Assembly: GCA_965223435.1 (NCBI GenBank)
Contig: CBDCWQ010000012.1
Coordinates: forward strand, 62,001 to 126,000
Reading direction: 5' to 3'
Length of the DNA stretch: 64,000 nucleotides
Source: CBDCWQ01 sp965223435
GTDB taxonomy: Bacteria > Myxococcota > Kuafuiibacteriia > Kuafuiibacteriales > Kuafuiibacteriaceae
The notes under the pieces are model-generated. The model had not been told where the DNA came from. It did not search any database and worked only from the letters and a program-made list of their open reading frames with translations. This document shows positions 32,668 through 42,276 of this stretch, piece by piece. The translations under genes and the position numbers were made by a program. Position 1 is the first letter of the stretch. Each line of letters opens with the position of its first letter.

Positions 32668-33807
32668 TCAGACACTTTCCGTACCGAGGTCGTCTCGTTG
32701 TGCATTTCCGCTGCGAATGCCCCCTATCAGAGCGCGCCGCGCATCCGCAAACACCTCATCCAACGGGCGCTCGGTGGCCGTGATCGCCCGGTGGGGCGCG
32801 CGATCGTGGCCCCAGCGCTGAACGTCTGAATTGAGAAAAAGTCCTACGGTGGGCGTCCCGCACGCCACGCACAGGTGCATGGGACCCGTGTCGTGGGCCA
32901 CAACCACCCGGCAGTGGCGAAGAAGGGCGGCCAAAGCGGCGAGATCCGTGGGCGGCGCAATGACGGAAGCATCAAGCTGACCTTGCACTTCCTTGACCAA
33001 AGCCTCCTCGCTTGGCCCCCACAAAAGGAGCACCTCGGCACCAGCCTCGAGCGCCACCGCACCCAGTCGGGCGAAAAGCTTCGTCGGAAGCCGATGGTTC
33101 GCTTTTCGGGCTCCGGGATACAGACCAACAACCACGCGCTCTTGAAGGCCGCGGCTTTGAAGCCAGGCGGCCATCGTGTCCTTTTCGACCCCGGATGCGC
33201 CCAACGTGGTCTGCATACCCTCCAAAGAAGCCTCAAACCCCAGAGGCTCCAAGAGTCGCATCTTGCTGAGCGTTTCCGGTTCGCGACCGGGCCGCGCCAC
33301 AAGGACATTTGCGAAGCGGGCGGCATCACCCCGGTCATGGGCAATCCGAACGGGCGCCCCAGTCCACAAAAGGAGCATCGCCGAGCTCAGGCTAAAATGA
33401 TGCCAATGGGAACCATCGATGACCACGTCGTAGCGTTCCCGGCGAAGACGAAAGATGAGCGATAAAAAGGACCACGGCCGTACGAACAACGTGCGTTTAT
33501 CGAAAGGGATGGTCTCCACGGTGCCCTCGAGCAGCCGAGACTTCGAGCGAGCCACCAAAGCGCGCACCCGAGCCTCGGGAAGGGCCTGAACCAGCTTATC
33601 CAAAAGCGGGATGGTCAACAGCACATTTCCCACGCGCTCGTCGATTCGAAGGACCAACAAGCGCTGTATTTTTTGAGCCTCACCAGGCAGCTGAGGGCGA
33701 ACGCCGATAGACAAAGCCCATGCCACCACCCGTCCGAATGCCCTCCGAATCCAGCGCCGGAGCCAGACTCGACCGGTCGTCCGGCCGAAAGAACCCCGTG
33801 AACCCAC
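32668..33807 (-). CDS. Glycosyltransferase family 9 (heptosyltransferase-like)
   Basis: 379 residues. GT9 features: N-terminal LLVLRIDERVGNVLLTIPLL with the conserved D/G-x-x-L-T-P-like turn, and the C-terminal donor-site segment VVAHDTGPMHLCVACGTPTVGLF. GT9 enzymes usually transfer heptose from ADP-heptose to LPS inner core at the cytosolic face. A basic N-terminal extension of about 45 residues is unusual. It begins 9 bases after the GT4 gene, so both probably modify the same glycan. Confidence 0.85.
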   Translation of the reverse strand: MGSRGSFGRTTGRVWLRRWIRRAFGRVVAWALSIGVRPQLPGEAQKIQRLLVLRIDERVGNVLLTIPLLDKLVQALPEARVRALVARSKSRLLEGTVETIPFDKRTLFVRPWSFLSLIFRLRRERYDVVIDGSHWHHFSLSSAMLLLWTGAPVRIAHDRGDAARFANVLVARPGREPETLSKMRLLEPLGFEASLEGMQTTLGASGVEKDTMAAWLQSRGLQERVVVGLYPGARKANHRLPTKLFARLGAVALEAGAEVLLLWGPSEEALVKEVQGQLDASVIAPPTDLAALAALLRHCRVVVAHDTGPMHLCVACGTPTVGLFLNSDVQRWGHDRAPHRAITATERPLDEVFADARRALIGGIRSGNAQRDDLGTESV

Positions 33808-33816
33808 GTCGAAACC

Positions 33817-34971
33817 TCAACCGTTCTGAAGGCAGGCGGAATGACCCTTGGCCATTTTCCGCGCTTCAAACAGATGTTGATAAAAAGCCGACACCCTTTC
33901 CGCCCTCTGCTGGTCCGTGAACGCCTCCAACACACGCTTCCGGCCTTCCAAGCCCATCGCGCGAAGAACGCTTCCTTCGAGGCTCGCCCATCGAGAAATC
34001 GCTTCCGAAAGCGCACCAACATCGTCCGCAGGGACCAAAAATCCACCCGACCCGGGACCTAGGATGTGCTCCACCGCGGGAAGAGATGCCCCAATCACCG
34101 GCACCCCGACCGCCATCGATTCGAGGACCGCGCGACACCCTGCATCGTTGCCCTCTCGAAGAAGAACAGTCGCATCGCAGGCCGCGATGGCCTCCGGCAA
34201 ATCGCCATCTCGAAAACCGAAAAAACGGGTTCTGGCCCCAATACCCGCGCGGTCAACGTCCGCTCTCAAGACGTCCACTCCCTCCCCTTTGCCGACGAAC
34301 ACCAACCAGGGCGACCGCCCATTGACCGAAACCCGTCTAAACGCGTCCACCAACAGCGCGTGCCCTCGTCCAGCTTTGATCCGGGCCACCATCCCCACCA
34401 CAAAAGCGTCCGCGGGAATGCCGTAGGCCTGCCGCAATGCCCTTCCATCAGCACTCGGACCAAATCTTTTCGGGTCCACCGCAGGCGAAACGACCGCGGT
34501 TCGATGCTCGGGCACCTCTGGATACGCGCTCAAAAAGGCCCTTCGGTGTGCCTCGACCACAAAGATGAACCCGTCGGTCCGCCGGTACGCGAGCCCCTGG
34601 AATCGACGCCGCACCACCGACCGCGGATGATGGATAGAGCGGACGAGGCAAGGTCGATTTCGCATCCACGCGGCGAGCGCGTGGTCGTGAGAAGAGTGCA
34701 CGTGGATCGCATCGTACCCACGACCCAACCGAGACAAAGACCACCAATCCCGAATCGCACGCCCTACACCACCCTTGGTACACAAAAATAGCGAGGGTTC
34801 GCTCGGCACCTCCGCACAAGCCACCTTGCGCGCCATATTTCCCGCGCGAACACGGTCAAACGCAAGCCTGGCATCAATGTCCGTGTACTGACGTTGACCA
34901 CGCACCAATCCCAAAGCTGGATCCGCAGGACCGGTCATGGTGGCGGAGGAAACAAGATGAAGAACTTTCAC
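33817..34971 (-). CDS. Glycosyltransferase family 4
   Basis: 384 residues with the GT-B fold: N-terminal VLHLVSSATMTGPADPALGL acceptor domain, AIHVHSSHDHALAAW, then VVGMVARIKAGRGHALLVDAF and the donor-binding E-x7-E region (LLREGNDAGCRAVLESMAVGVPVIG). Its likely substrate is a nucleotide sugar for LPS core or surface polysaccharide. First gene of a two-gene unit with the GT9 enzyme. Confidence 0.88.
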   Translation of the reverse strand: MKVLHLVSSATMTGPADPALGLVRGQRQYTDIDARLAFDRVRAGNMARKVACAEVPSEPSLFLCTKGGVGRAIRDWWSLSRLGRGYDAIHVHSSHDHALAAWMRNRPCLVRSIHHPRSVVRRRFQGLAYRRTDGFIFVVEAHRRAFLSAYPEVPEHRTAVVSPAVDPKRFGPSADGRALRQAYGIPADAFVVGMVARIKAGRGHALLVDAFRRVSVNGRSPWLVFVGKGEGVDVLRADVDRAGIGARTRFFGFRDGDLPEAIAACDATVLLREGNDAGCRAVLESMAVGVPVIGASLPAVEHILGPGSGGFLVPADDVGALSEAISRWASLEGSVLRAMGLEGRKRVLEAFTDQQRAERVSAFYQHLFEARKMAKGHSACLQNG

Positions 34972-35066
34972 CGAGACACCAACACACTGCCATCGCGAAC
35001 CAGAAGGAAGAAACCTATCAATTACCCGACACAGTCTCCCGAAGGTCGACCCGCGAAAAGACCGGG

Positions 35067-36701
35067 TTATCGCGAAGCAAAAGCATCCAAGGTCGTTTCC
35101 GTGGCCGCGATCAGCGCGGAAAGGCGCGCGTCTGCGGCCTGGGCTGAGTCACGGACGCCCTCGAGCAGCGCGCCGCCCGCCGGGCTCAGTGCGCCCACCG
35201 TGGGGACAGGCGAAAAAGTACCCCGGAGACCCTCCAGATGAGACTGAAATTCGCGTTCAAACGCTTCGATACCTTGGAGCTCCTGGAACAGGCTCAACAG
35301 ACCCGGCACGCTCTTCAAGGTCACGGAGGCCCCCTGAAAGATCCGCCCGCTCGCATGCACCAACCCAGAATTGCTTTGGCTGAGCGCGACAGCGCCCCGC
35401 TTCGCCCGTTCGGCGCTTCGCACAAAAACCGACCCCATCCGGAAAAGGACATCGGTCGCATGACCAAGTTGGTTTTCCAAAGGAGGCTTGGGCAAGGTCT
35501 GGGCGACCTCCTCCAACCCACGCACCAGGGCGGACACGCGAGAACCAAGCTGAGCAATGGATGCTTCTGCCGACTCCATGGCCGCATGCCCCTCCGCCAT
35601 CCACTCACGCAACTGGCTTCGAAGCTCGAGCCCTCCGGGCGTCTGAGCGCCCTGCCCTGCCCGTCTCAGCGACATCAGCGCCCCATGCAAACCCTCCCGC
35701 CGACCGCACAGACTCCGAGCCTTGACCAGCCCGGTGTGGACCATCTGGGCTTCTCGCATCAACACCACGAGTCTGCGACGCGTCTCCTCAAAACCCCGGC
35801 GCTGCGCTTGACCCATCGCAACCAAACCCGAAAGTGCCCCCTCGAGCCCCCGTTGTGCGCGTCTGATTTCAAGGCTCGTCTGGCCCGCCTCTTCAGCCAG
35901 CCCTTTCAAAGCTTCTTGCTGCGCCGAAAATTGAACTCCGAGTTCTTGAGCACCCTCGGCCATGCCTTGAACAGCGACACACAACGCTTCTGCCGATGTG
36001 GTTTTCGCCGCCAGAGTTGCTTGAAGATCTGCTTTCGTCTCGTTGATGCGACGGGCAAGCCGCTCCAGCCCCGGACCCAGGTCGAGCCGAACCGGCCGCA
36101 GGTCACCCTGCCCCAGGCCTTTGAGCGCCGCCTCTGCATGCACAAGACCTTCTGGAGGAACCGAAGCCATCCCCCGCTGTGCCCGCTCCGACTGCAGGTT
36201 CAGCGCATCTGCAATCGTCCGCGCCAACCGCCCACCTTGAGGACGAACAAAACGCCCGTCCCCAGGACGAGACGCGCGCGAGGCGAACACCGCCAAGCCC
36301 AAGGGGCGAACGGTCCGCCACCAGACCCAAAGCCCAGCAACCCATGAAAGACCGCACACCACCAAGATGGCCTCCAGCCAAAACCCTCGGTACCCACGGC
36401 GCGGCCGAACGGGGGCCGCCATGCCGCCGAGCACCCGCCTGACGTCCGCCAAAGCCAAAGCTTCCTCGGATTCCTCCGAGAGCGAACCCAAAAGAGCACG
36501 CCCAATCGCCTCCCGCTCGTCGAGTTCACTCCTGATAGCCGACAGTTCTTCTTGAAGCTCGACTTCAACCTTCCATCCGAAGCCAAGCGCGAGCGTGCCG
36601 ACCATGAGCGTCGCACCCGCAACCCACATCGGAAGGCCGAATCCAAACCCGTTCCGGCGTAGCGTTCTTGTCCATCCCGGCGACCTCACCGGAGTCACCA
36701 T
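35067..36701 (-). CDS. Chemoreceptor-like membrane protein without signalling tip
   Basis: About 544 residues from ATG 36701 (frame open to 36806, start uncertain). Two membrane spans bracket a 60-residue coiled periplasmic segment (FGLPMWVAGATLMVGTLALGFGW and WLEAILVVCGLSWVAGLWVWW), then a long Ala/Glu/Gln-rich coiled-coil cytoplasmic part. This is the shape of a methyl-accepting protein, but the conserved hairpin tip that binds CheA/CheW (with the L-L-A-L-N-A-A-I-E-A-A-R type sequence) is absent. It may be a structural or sensor protein for the regulator encoded just upstream. Confidence 0.6.
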   Translation of the reverse strand: MVTPVRSPGWTRTLRRNGFGFGLPMWVAGATLMVGTLALGFGWKVEVELQEELSAIRSELDEREAIGRALLGSLSEESEEALALADVRRVLGGMAAPVRPRRGYRGFWLEAILVVCGLSWVAGLWVWWRTVRPLGLAVFASRASRPGDGRFVRPQGGRLARTIADALNLQSERAQRGMASVPPEGLVHAEAALKGLGQGDLRPVRLDLGPGLERLARRINETKADLQATLAAKTTSAEALCVAVQGMAEGAQELGVQFSAQQEALKGLAEEAGQTSLEIRRAQRGLEGALSGLVAMGQAQRRGFEETRRRLVVLMREAQMVHTGLVKARSLCGRREGLHGALMSLRRAGQGAQTPGGLELRSQLREWMAEGHAAMESAEASIAQLGSRVSALVRGLEEVAQTLPKPPLENQLGHATDVLFRMGSVFVRSAERAKRGAVALSQSNSGLVHASGRIFQGASVTLKSVPGLLSLFQELQGIEAFEREFQSHLEGLRGTFSPVPTVGALSPAGGALLEGVRDSAQAADARLSALIAATETTLDAFASR

Positions 36702-36819
36702 ACCTGAGTTTCTCAAAACCCACGAAAAGACGGCCATGCTGTTTTTGGGTGGTACCTTCGACTCGACCCAATTTGAGCCAACAACGGAGTCGCCGCAGAA
36801 ATTCAAACCGGCCTGCGCT

Positions 36820-38880
36820 TTAGGCAGAGCCTACGCGCACCATGCAGGAAACAAGCTCGCGCCCAATGAGGCCACGTAAAAGGCTCAGTACTTCAAAGGT
36901 CGGGCGCTGCACCTGCCTTACAACATCCTCGATGGTTCGTGCACCATCCACGTGGTCCAGCACCGCGCGGTCGTCGGATGAAAGGGTTTTGAGGACACCG
37001 TCCTCGTCTCGATGGTTGACTCGGGCGACCACCGCTCCGAGATCGCCCACTTCTTGCACAAAGCGCTGCCATTCATCGAGGCGCCGCACGCCCTCGAGCA
37101 GGAGGTGTTGCACCGGAATCGACACACAGGCGGCCTCGGCTGCCTTGGGGAGCTCGACCCCTGTCATAATCTTGAAGCGACCACGCGCGAAGCGAATCAC
37201 TTCGTACACCAGTTCCTCGGTCTGCCGCGCAAGCGCCTGCCTCAGATCGCGTTCTCGGATGAGGGACTTTTCGACCAAGGTCTCTCCAATAAAACGCTCT
37301 GCGCTCGAGTCTGCCAGCGCGCCAAGCGTCTCCGTAAGCCCATCTTCGCCAAGCGCACCCGCAGCCACCAAAAGTCGGCCCAGCGTGAATCCCTCTGGCA
37401 AGTTTTGCTGGCTGGCAAAAGCGACGTCGTGGCCTCGAAAGAAGACTTGGACAGACGCCTCTCCGTGCTCAAACTGACAACACACGGGGCCCGCCAATTG
37501 GGTCGCCAACTGGAACACCTGATCCGGGGAAATGTGCTGCAAGGAACCCTCCGCCGCCAGCTGCCCCAGCGACACGCCGAGTGCTCGAGGGGCCAATCCG
37601 GAATCCGGCCATGGGGATTCGCGACCACTCAAATCTCCGAACTCCTGAAGCCGAACCCCATCGGCGGACTCAACCGCGTCCTCCAGCGGCAGGCTCGAAA
37701 CGAGCGTCGGTGTAAAGCTGGGAGAGCGTACGGAGCTGCCTACGGGCTCTCCCGGCCGCCCGAGAAGCTGCTCGAGTTCTTCCAGAATTTCGGCGCCATC
37801 CCGTTCGAGCACTTCGATTTCTTGTTCGGACTCCAAACGAACAATATCGCCTTCGTCTACATCTAAGGACGGAGCTGGGTCTTCAACCTCTGCTTGCTCG
37901 AGGTCCAGGTAAAGCGGGGCCGCAATCTCGGGGGGGCGACTGGGCGCTTCCTTGGGCTCGGCGTCCGCCACCGCTGGGGCTTCGGATTCTTCTTCCGATT
38001 CGGTCCCCTGCCAAGCCGCTCGGGATCGGTTCGAAAGCTCTTGCGTAGCTTCCAACCGCTCATCGCGTTGACCAAAGCCCAGCAACTCAAGACGAGTCAT
38101 CTGCTCGGTCACCGCACCGCTGACCCCGAGCGCCTTCGGCCTTCCGCGGCGGGGTGTCGTGCGCGCCCCGTTCTTTGAGGGGGCAGGTCGCTCCGAAGGC
38201 AAAGCTTGTCCCGTGCTCGGCTCACCGACTTCCTCGTGGGGCCGCCGCGACGGCATCGGTCGTTTTCTGCCCAGCGCGGGACGGGTGCTCGGATTTCGTT
38301 TTTGAATGTTCCGAGGGCGTTCTACAATCTGGGTTCCGCCCCCCTCCTCGATCACGTCGTAGAGATCGACGAGCTGGAGGACGCGGCGCCGCTTGGAAGA
38401 AAGGGGCTTTTTGAGCCGCGAGCGCTCTAGGGCTGCACAAAGCTCACTCTCCACAAAAGGCTTCGTCAGGACGCGAATGATCTCCAGGCCCACATCAGAA
38501 CGCCACCGCTCGATAGCCAGAGCGGTCTCGGGCGCGACAGGCTCAGAAACCGTTAAAATGATTGGAATAAGATCGCTTCGTTTCTTCACCAAGCTGAGCA
38601 TGCCGTGGCGGTCTGCCTGCCCCGCATCGAAGATGATCAGGTCGACCGAGTCCTCGACCACATGCCTGAGCCCCTGCTCGGTCGTCGATGCGGGTAAAAC
38701 CCGGTGGCCGTTTTTGGCAACCAGCAGTCTGCCCTCGCGGAGCCACTGCGGATCGGCCTCCACGACCAGAACCGTCCCCCTTCCAGCCTCTGACTTTTCG
38801 CTTGCGTGCCCCAAGAATACCCTGCGAGCCACCCTATGGTTCACCCTTTCGAAAGGGTGGAAGGATAGACAAGTAAACAT
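36820..38880 (-). CDS. Receiver-domain protein with C-terminal PATAN (DUF4388)
   Basis: 686 residues from ATG 38880 (frame open further to 39069, but that stretch does not look like protein). Receiver domain near the N-terminus (VLVVEADPQWLREGRLLV; phospho-acceptor Asp in DLIIFDAGQ; Lys in RVLTKPF). A disordered, charged linker of about 280 residues follows, then a DUF4388/PATAN domain (LAAEGSLQHISPDQVFQLATQ, FFRGHDVAFASQQNL) and a winged-helix-like tail. PATAN domains occur in regulators in cyanobacteria and myxobacteria. It sits close before the membrane coiled-coil gene on the same strand. Confidence 0.75.
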   Translation of the reverse strand: MFTCLSFHPFERVNHRVARRVFLGHASEKSEAGRGTVLVVEADPQWLREGRLLVAKNGHRVLPASTTEQGLRHVVEDSVDLIIFDAGQADRHGMLSLVKKRSDLIPIILTVSEPVAPETALAIERWRSDVGLEIIRVLTKPFVESELCAALERSRLKKPLSSKRRRVLQLVDLYDVIEEGGGTQIVERPRNIQKRNPSTRPALGRKRPMPSRRPHEEVGEPSTGQALPSERPAPSKNGARTTPRRGRPKALGVSGAVTEQMTRLELLGFGQRDERLEATQELSNRSRAAWQGTESEEESEAPAVADAEPKEAPSRPPEIAAPLYLDLEQAEVEDPAPSLDVDEGDIVRLESEQEIEVLERDGAEILEELEQLLGRPGEPVGSSVRSPSFTPTLVSSLPLEDAVESADGVRLQEFGDLSGRESPWPDSGLAPRALGVSLGQLAAEGSLQHISPDQVFQLATQLAGPVCCQFEHGEASVQVFFRGHDVAFASQQNLPEGFTLGRLLVAAGALGEDGLTETLGALADSSAERFIGETLVEKSLIRERDLRQALARQTEELVYEVIRFARGRFKIMTGVELPKAAEAACVSIPVQHLLLEGVRRLDEWQRFVQEVGDLGAVVARVNHRDEDGVLKTLSSDDRAVLDHVDGARTIEDVVRQVQRPTFEVLSLLRGLIGRELVSCMVRVGSA

Positions 38881-38968
38881 GCTACCTGAAACGACACGGG
38901 GCCACAAGCAAAGAGGTCGGGTTTGACCGGGGGTGACGACCCCCGAAAGGGCCTTCGTTTTCAAGGAC

Positions 38969-39793
38969 TTATCCGTGGCTAGGCGCAATCGACTGAATAT
39001 CGAGCTGACCATCCAGGGAGATCGTTTGCCCTGAATCCATCGCGCGCCAGCCACGCTCCTGGCGTACATTCTCCGTCACAACCCAGGCGCGAAACCGCTT
39101 GAGGGCGGTCGCCAGCTCGCGAACATCACCGACATCATCCGTTCCCGACGAGGGGCCCTCGAGCCCTTCTTGCAGGCGCCAATAAAGCGGCACTCGCCGG
39201 GTGCTGGCCACGACGGCGCGGCCGTTCGTCACTGTAAACGCGGCCTTGAGCCCCTCGGGCGTGGTTTCAAGGAGAAGGCTTTCGATGGTCTCCACCGTCT
39301 TGTGCAGCGTGGCACCCAAACGGGGATGCTCAATGAGCGGGTCGTCGACATACCCACATTTGTGTAGCTCGGCCAGGAACATCCCAAACGCGAGCTGCCC
39401 TCCGCTGGCTTCGGCACCGACTTCGGTCCGCACGAAACCGGGGAGGCCATCAAGAATTCGCTCTTTGAGCCTGGTGAGAGGCTCGAGATCGCCCGTGTGG
39501 GCAAACAGCCACCGATGGAAACGGTAGGGAACCGGCACCTGCCCCTTGGGTCTTGCGCACGCCAATACGATCCGACTTCGCACCTGGGGCGCGAGTCCAT
39601 GCACCGACCGCTCCGAGATCAATTTGGAAGGCTTCTGAATGATGAGGGGGCGGTCATCAGCGTAATAACCCACCGCCCAAGATTCGCCCTTGGGGTCGGG
39701 CGGGGGAACATCCAGTTCGCTCCCGAGCGATTCGAGAAACGTGGGCATATGGTCGGAGTCGGTGGCGAGCGTGGCAACAAGGTAGACCATCAA
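38969..39793 (-). CDS. Class II glutamine-amidotransferase-like protein, probably inactive
   Basis: 274 residues resembling the single-domain amidotransferases of the YafJ/EgtC type: GYYADDRPLIIQ, VLACARPKG, PYRFHRWLFAHTGDLEPL and the later SGGQLAFGMFLAEL. Active members start Met-Cys with Cys as nucleophile; here the start is MMVYLVA. The usual oxyanion Asn in H-N-G is replaced (AHTG, residues 99-101). Both changes argue against glutamine hydrolysis. It lies 88 bases upstream of the receiver-PATAN gene, same strand; between them is a GGGGGT...ACCCCC hairpin without T-tract. Confidence 0.65.
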   Translation of the reverse strand: MMVYLVATLATDSDHMPTFLESLGSELDVPPPDPKGESWAVGYYADDRPLIIQKPSKLISERSVHGLAPQVRSRIVLACARPKGQVPVPYRFHRWLFAHTGDLEPLTRLKERILDGLPGFVRTEVGAEASGGQLAFGMFLAELHKCGYVDDPLIEHPRLGATLHKTVETIESLLLETTPEGLKAAFTVTNGRAVVASTRRVPLYWRLQEGLEGPSSGTDDVGDVRELATALKRFRAWVVTENVRQERGWRAMDSGQTISLDGQLDIQSIAPSHG

Positions 39794-40145
39794 AACACCT
39801 CCGCAAAAAAACGCATCAGGCCTTGGTCACATTCCCGCCAAAGAAGGCGGCCAGCTCGAACCCAAGAAAGCCCGGCATCCCAAAACGACCACGGCGTCGC
39901 CGCTTTGGACCCACCTGCGTGCTCTTCGCAAACCATGACCAACAAAACAACGCCCAAGGGAACGGTTTCTATTGTAGCGCTCCTGGTTCCTCCCCCGCAA
40001 GTTGATGGTTTTTGGGTGTGGTCATAGACACCCGCATGTGGGGACAACCACCACCACGCCATGGCTCCACGGCAAAGTCCTGCCCTTGGGGGACCTTGCG
40101 GCCGAGTCCCAACACATGCCATTTCAAGCGGGTGAGGAGTATCTC
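39794..40145. other. Divergent intergenic region
   Basis: 352 bases between the amidotransferase-like gene (minus) and the Hsp70 operon (plus). It should hold both promoters. I saw no CIRCE element, no clear heat-shock promoter and no gene; the only structure noted is a weak hairpin (GGGTGT...ACACCC, 40014-40033). Confidence 0.4.
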
Positions 40146-41723
40146 GTGACCGAGCTTGCGATGGGTATTGATTTGGGCACCAGCTACAGCTGCGTGGCCG
40201 TCATCGAAAACGGCGTGCCCACGGTGGTGCCCAACGAATGGGGGGAGCGAACGCACGCGTCGGTGATTTCGTTCATGGACGATGGGCGGGTACTGGTCGG
40301 GAACGACGCCAAAAAGCAGATCATCACCAATCCCGTAAACACGGTGTATTCCTCCAAGCGTCTTATCGGTCGGTTCTTTTTTTCCGAAGAAGTCCGCAAG
40401 GCCCGAAGTGTGATGCCCTACGAGATTGTTGAGGGCCCCAACAACGCGGTACGGGTACAGATCGGGGAACGACTCCTTCCACCGCCGGAACTTTCAGCGA
40501 TCGTCCTCAAAGAGATGAGGCAAATCGTCGAGAACCACACCGGCCAAACGGTCAAAAAAGCAGTCATCACCGTACCCGCATACTTTAACGACAACCAGCG
40601 ACAGGCCACCAAAGACGCCGGGAAGATCGCCGGACTCGAAGTCTTGCGGATCATCAACGAGCCGACGGCTGCAGCGCTGACCTATGGATTCGGACAAGGG
40701 TACAATCAAAGAGTCGTTCTGTACGATCTGGGCGGCGGCACCTTTGACATTTCGATTCTGGACATCGGCGACGACGTTTTTGAGGTCATTTCCACGGCGG
40801 GCGATACTTATCTTGGGGGCGATGACTTCGACGATCGAATCATGCACTGGCTCGCCGACTCCTTTCAGCAACAACAATCGGTGGACCTGCGACAAGACAA
40901 GTTTGCTCTCCAAAAGCTTAAAGAGGCAGCGGAAAAAGCGAAAATAGGCCTTTCGGAGCATGAAGTTGTCCAAATCCACATTCCACTCATTCATACCGAT
41001 GAAAACGGCTATTCCCTCGACTTTTCGACGACCTTGTCCAGGGCCGAGTTCAATCAAATGGTCATGGATTTGGTGCAGCGGTCCTTCAAGGTTTGTGACG
41101 AAGCCCTGCAGTCAGCGAGGATCACCGCCTCAGACATCGATTGTGTCATCTTGGTGGGGGGGCCGACTAGGCTGCCCATTCTTCGGAGCTCGGTCAGACA
41201 CTACTTTCAAAAGCAACCCCTAACCGACGTCGACCCGGACGAAGTGGTCGCCATGGGCGCCGCCATCCAGGCCCACGCGTTGCTTGATACCCACCAAACC
41301 ACGTTCCTGCTCGACGTCACCCCGCTAACACTCCGTTTGGCGACCGTGGGTGGTTACACCGAACGCATCATCGACAAAAACACGCCTATTCCCATCGATC
41401 GCACCCGTTGCTTCACCACCGCGACGGATTTTCAAGAACGTGTGAAAATCAAAGTGTTTCAGGGCGAATCGAACCTCGCTCTGGAGAATGTCATGCTTGG
41501 GGAGTTTGAGTTCTCTGGGTTTAGGATTGCCCCGCGGGGAGAAGTCACCATCGAAGTGATCTTCGAAATCGACACCGATGGCATTGTCAACGTATCGGCC
41601 CGGGACGTGGAGACGGGGGCGGAAGCCAGCACCGCCATCACCCTCGGCTCAGGAATGAGCGACGACGAACTTGAACAGGCGCAGCAACGCGCCGAAACCA
41701 TGGTGCTCGCTGACCGAGCCTGA
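40146..41723 (+). CDS. Hsp70-family chaperone lacking the lid domain
   Basis: 525 residues from GTG 40146, preceded by GAGGAG at proper distance. ATPase domain motifs are intact: GIDLGTSYSCVAV, phosphate-2 YDLGGGTFDISIL, and VILVGGPTRLPILR. The substrate-binding beta-domain is present (LLDVTPLTLRLATVGG, then FQGESNLALENVMLGEF). The protein stops at GMSDDELEQAQ, just where the alpha-helical lid of DnaK (about 110 residues) begins. It is therefore not housekeeping DnaK but a specialised Hsp70. The J-domain partner gene follows after 10 bases. Confidence 0.92.
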   Translation: MTELAMGIDLGTSYSCVAVIENGVPTVVPNEWGERTHASVISFMDDGRVLVGNDAKKQIITNPVNTVYSSKRLIGRFFFSEEVRKARSVMPYEIVEGPNNAVRVQIGERLLPPPELSAIVLKEMRQIVENHTGQTVKKAVITVPAYFNDNQRQATKDAGKIAGLEVLRIINEPTAAALTYGFGQGYNQRVVLYDLGGGTFDISILDIGDDVFEVISTAGDTYLGGDDFDDRIMHWLADSFQQQQSVDLRQDKFALQKLKEAAEKAKIGLSEHEVVQIHIPLIHTDENGYSLDFSTTLSRAEFNQMVMDLVQRSFKVCDEALQSARITASDIDCVILVGGPTRLPILRSSVRHYFQKQPLTDVDPDEVVAMGAAIQAHALLDTHQTTFLLDVTPLTLRLATVGGYTERIIDKNTPIPIDRTRCFTTATDFQERVKIKVFQGESNLALENVMLGEFEFSGFRIAPRGEVTIEVIFEIDTDGIVNVSARDVETGAEASTAITLGSGMSDDELEQAQQRAETMVLADRA

Positions 41724-41733
41724 GAGCAATACC

Positions 41734-42276
41734 GTGCCGATAGATCCCAATGTTCATCCCGAGTGGGCCGCCGAGACCAAACTTATTGCCCAATCCTTGG
41801 ACCAGCTCGACTACTACCAAGTTCTTGGGGCCGAGCATGACACCCCCCCTGCCGAGCTCAAAACCGCGTACCACGAGCTCCAACGAAACTACCACCCAGA
41901 CGCCTTTTACGCGTCCCCAGATGCAGAGCTCAAAAGAGCCGTCCACTTGATTGCGAAGCGCGTCGCCGAAGCTTACGTCATCTTGAGGGATCCCAACAAA
42001 CGAGCGAAATACACAAAAGATATTCTGGGTCCGAACCGCGAAAAGAAGCTGCGCTACACCGACCAAAGCGAACTCGAGGCCCGGCGCGAAAAAGAGGAGG
42101 CGTTTGGGAAAACACCGCAGGTGCGCCAACTTTGGACCAAAGCCCTTGAAGCCGAGCGTCAGGGAAACCTGAGCGCTGCCGAGCGAGACCTCAAAACCGC
42201 GCTTATCTTCGAATCGGACAACGAACATTTCATAGAGAAACTCAAGGCCATCCGCGCCCAAAAAGAATCCCCATGA
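41734..42276 (+). CDS. J-domain co-chaperone with helical C-terminus
   Basis: 180 residues from GTG 41734. Residues about 27-95 form a J domain (LDYYQVLGAEHDTPPAELKTAY) with the HPD tripeptide in NYHPDAFY that stimulates Hsp70 ATPase; helix IV segment AYVILRDPNKRAKY is present. There is no Gly/Phe region or zinc finger, so it is not DnaJ. The C-terminus (VRQLWTKALEAERQGNLSAAERDLKTA) looks like a TPR-type helix pair. Its stop overlaps the next start by 4 bases. Confidence 0.9.
   Translation: MPIDPNVHPEWAAETKLIAQSLDQLDYYQVLGAEHDTPPAELKTAYHELQRNYHPDAFYASPDAELKRAVHLIAKRVAEAYVILRDPNKRAKYTKDILGPNREKKLRYTDQSELEARREKEEAFGKTPQVRQLWTKALEAERQGNLSAAERDLKTALIFESDNEHFIEKLKAIRAQKESP

Noticed and set aside
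35238..36347. 369-codon plus frame
   Set aside because: Antisense shadow of the coiled-coil membrane protein; composition unlike a protein.
38926..38945. GGGGGT...ACCCCC hairpin as terminator
   Set aside because: No T-tract on either strand and it lies between two probably co-transcribed genes.
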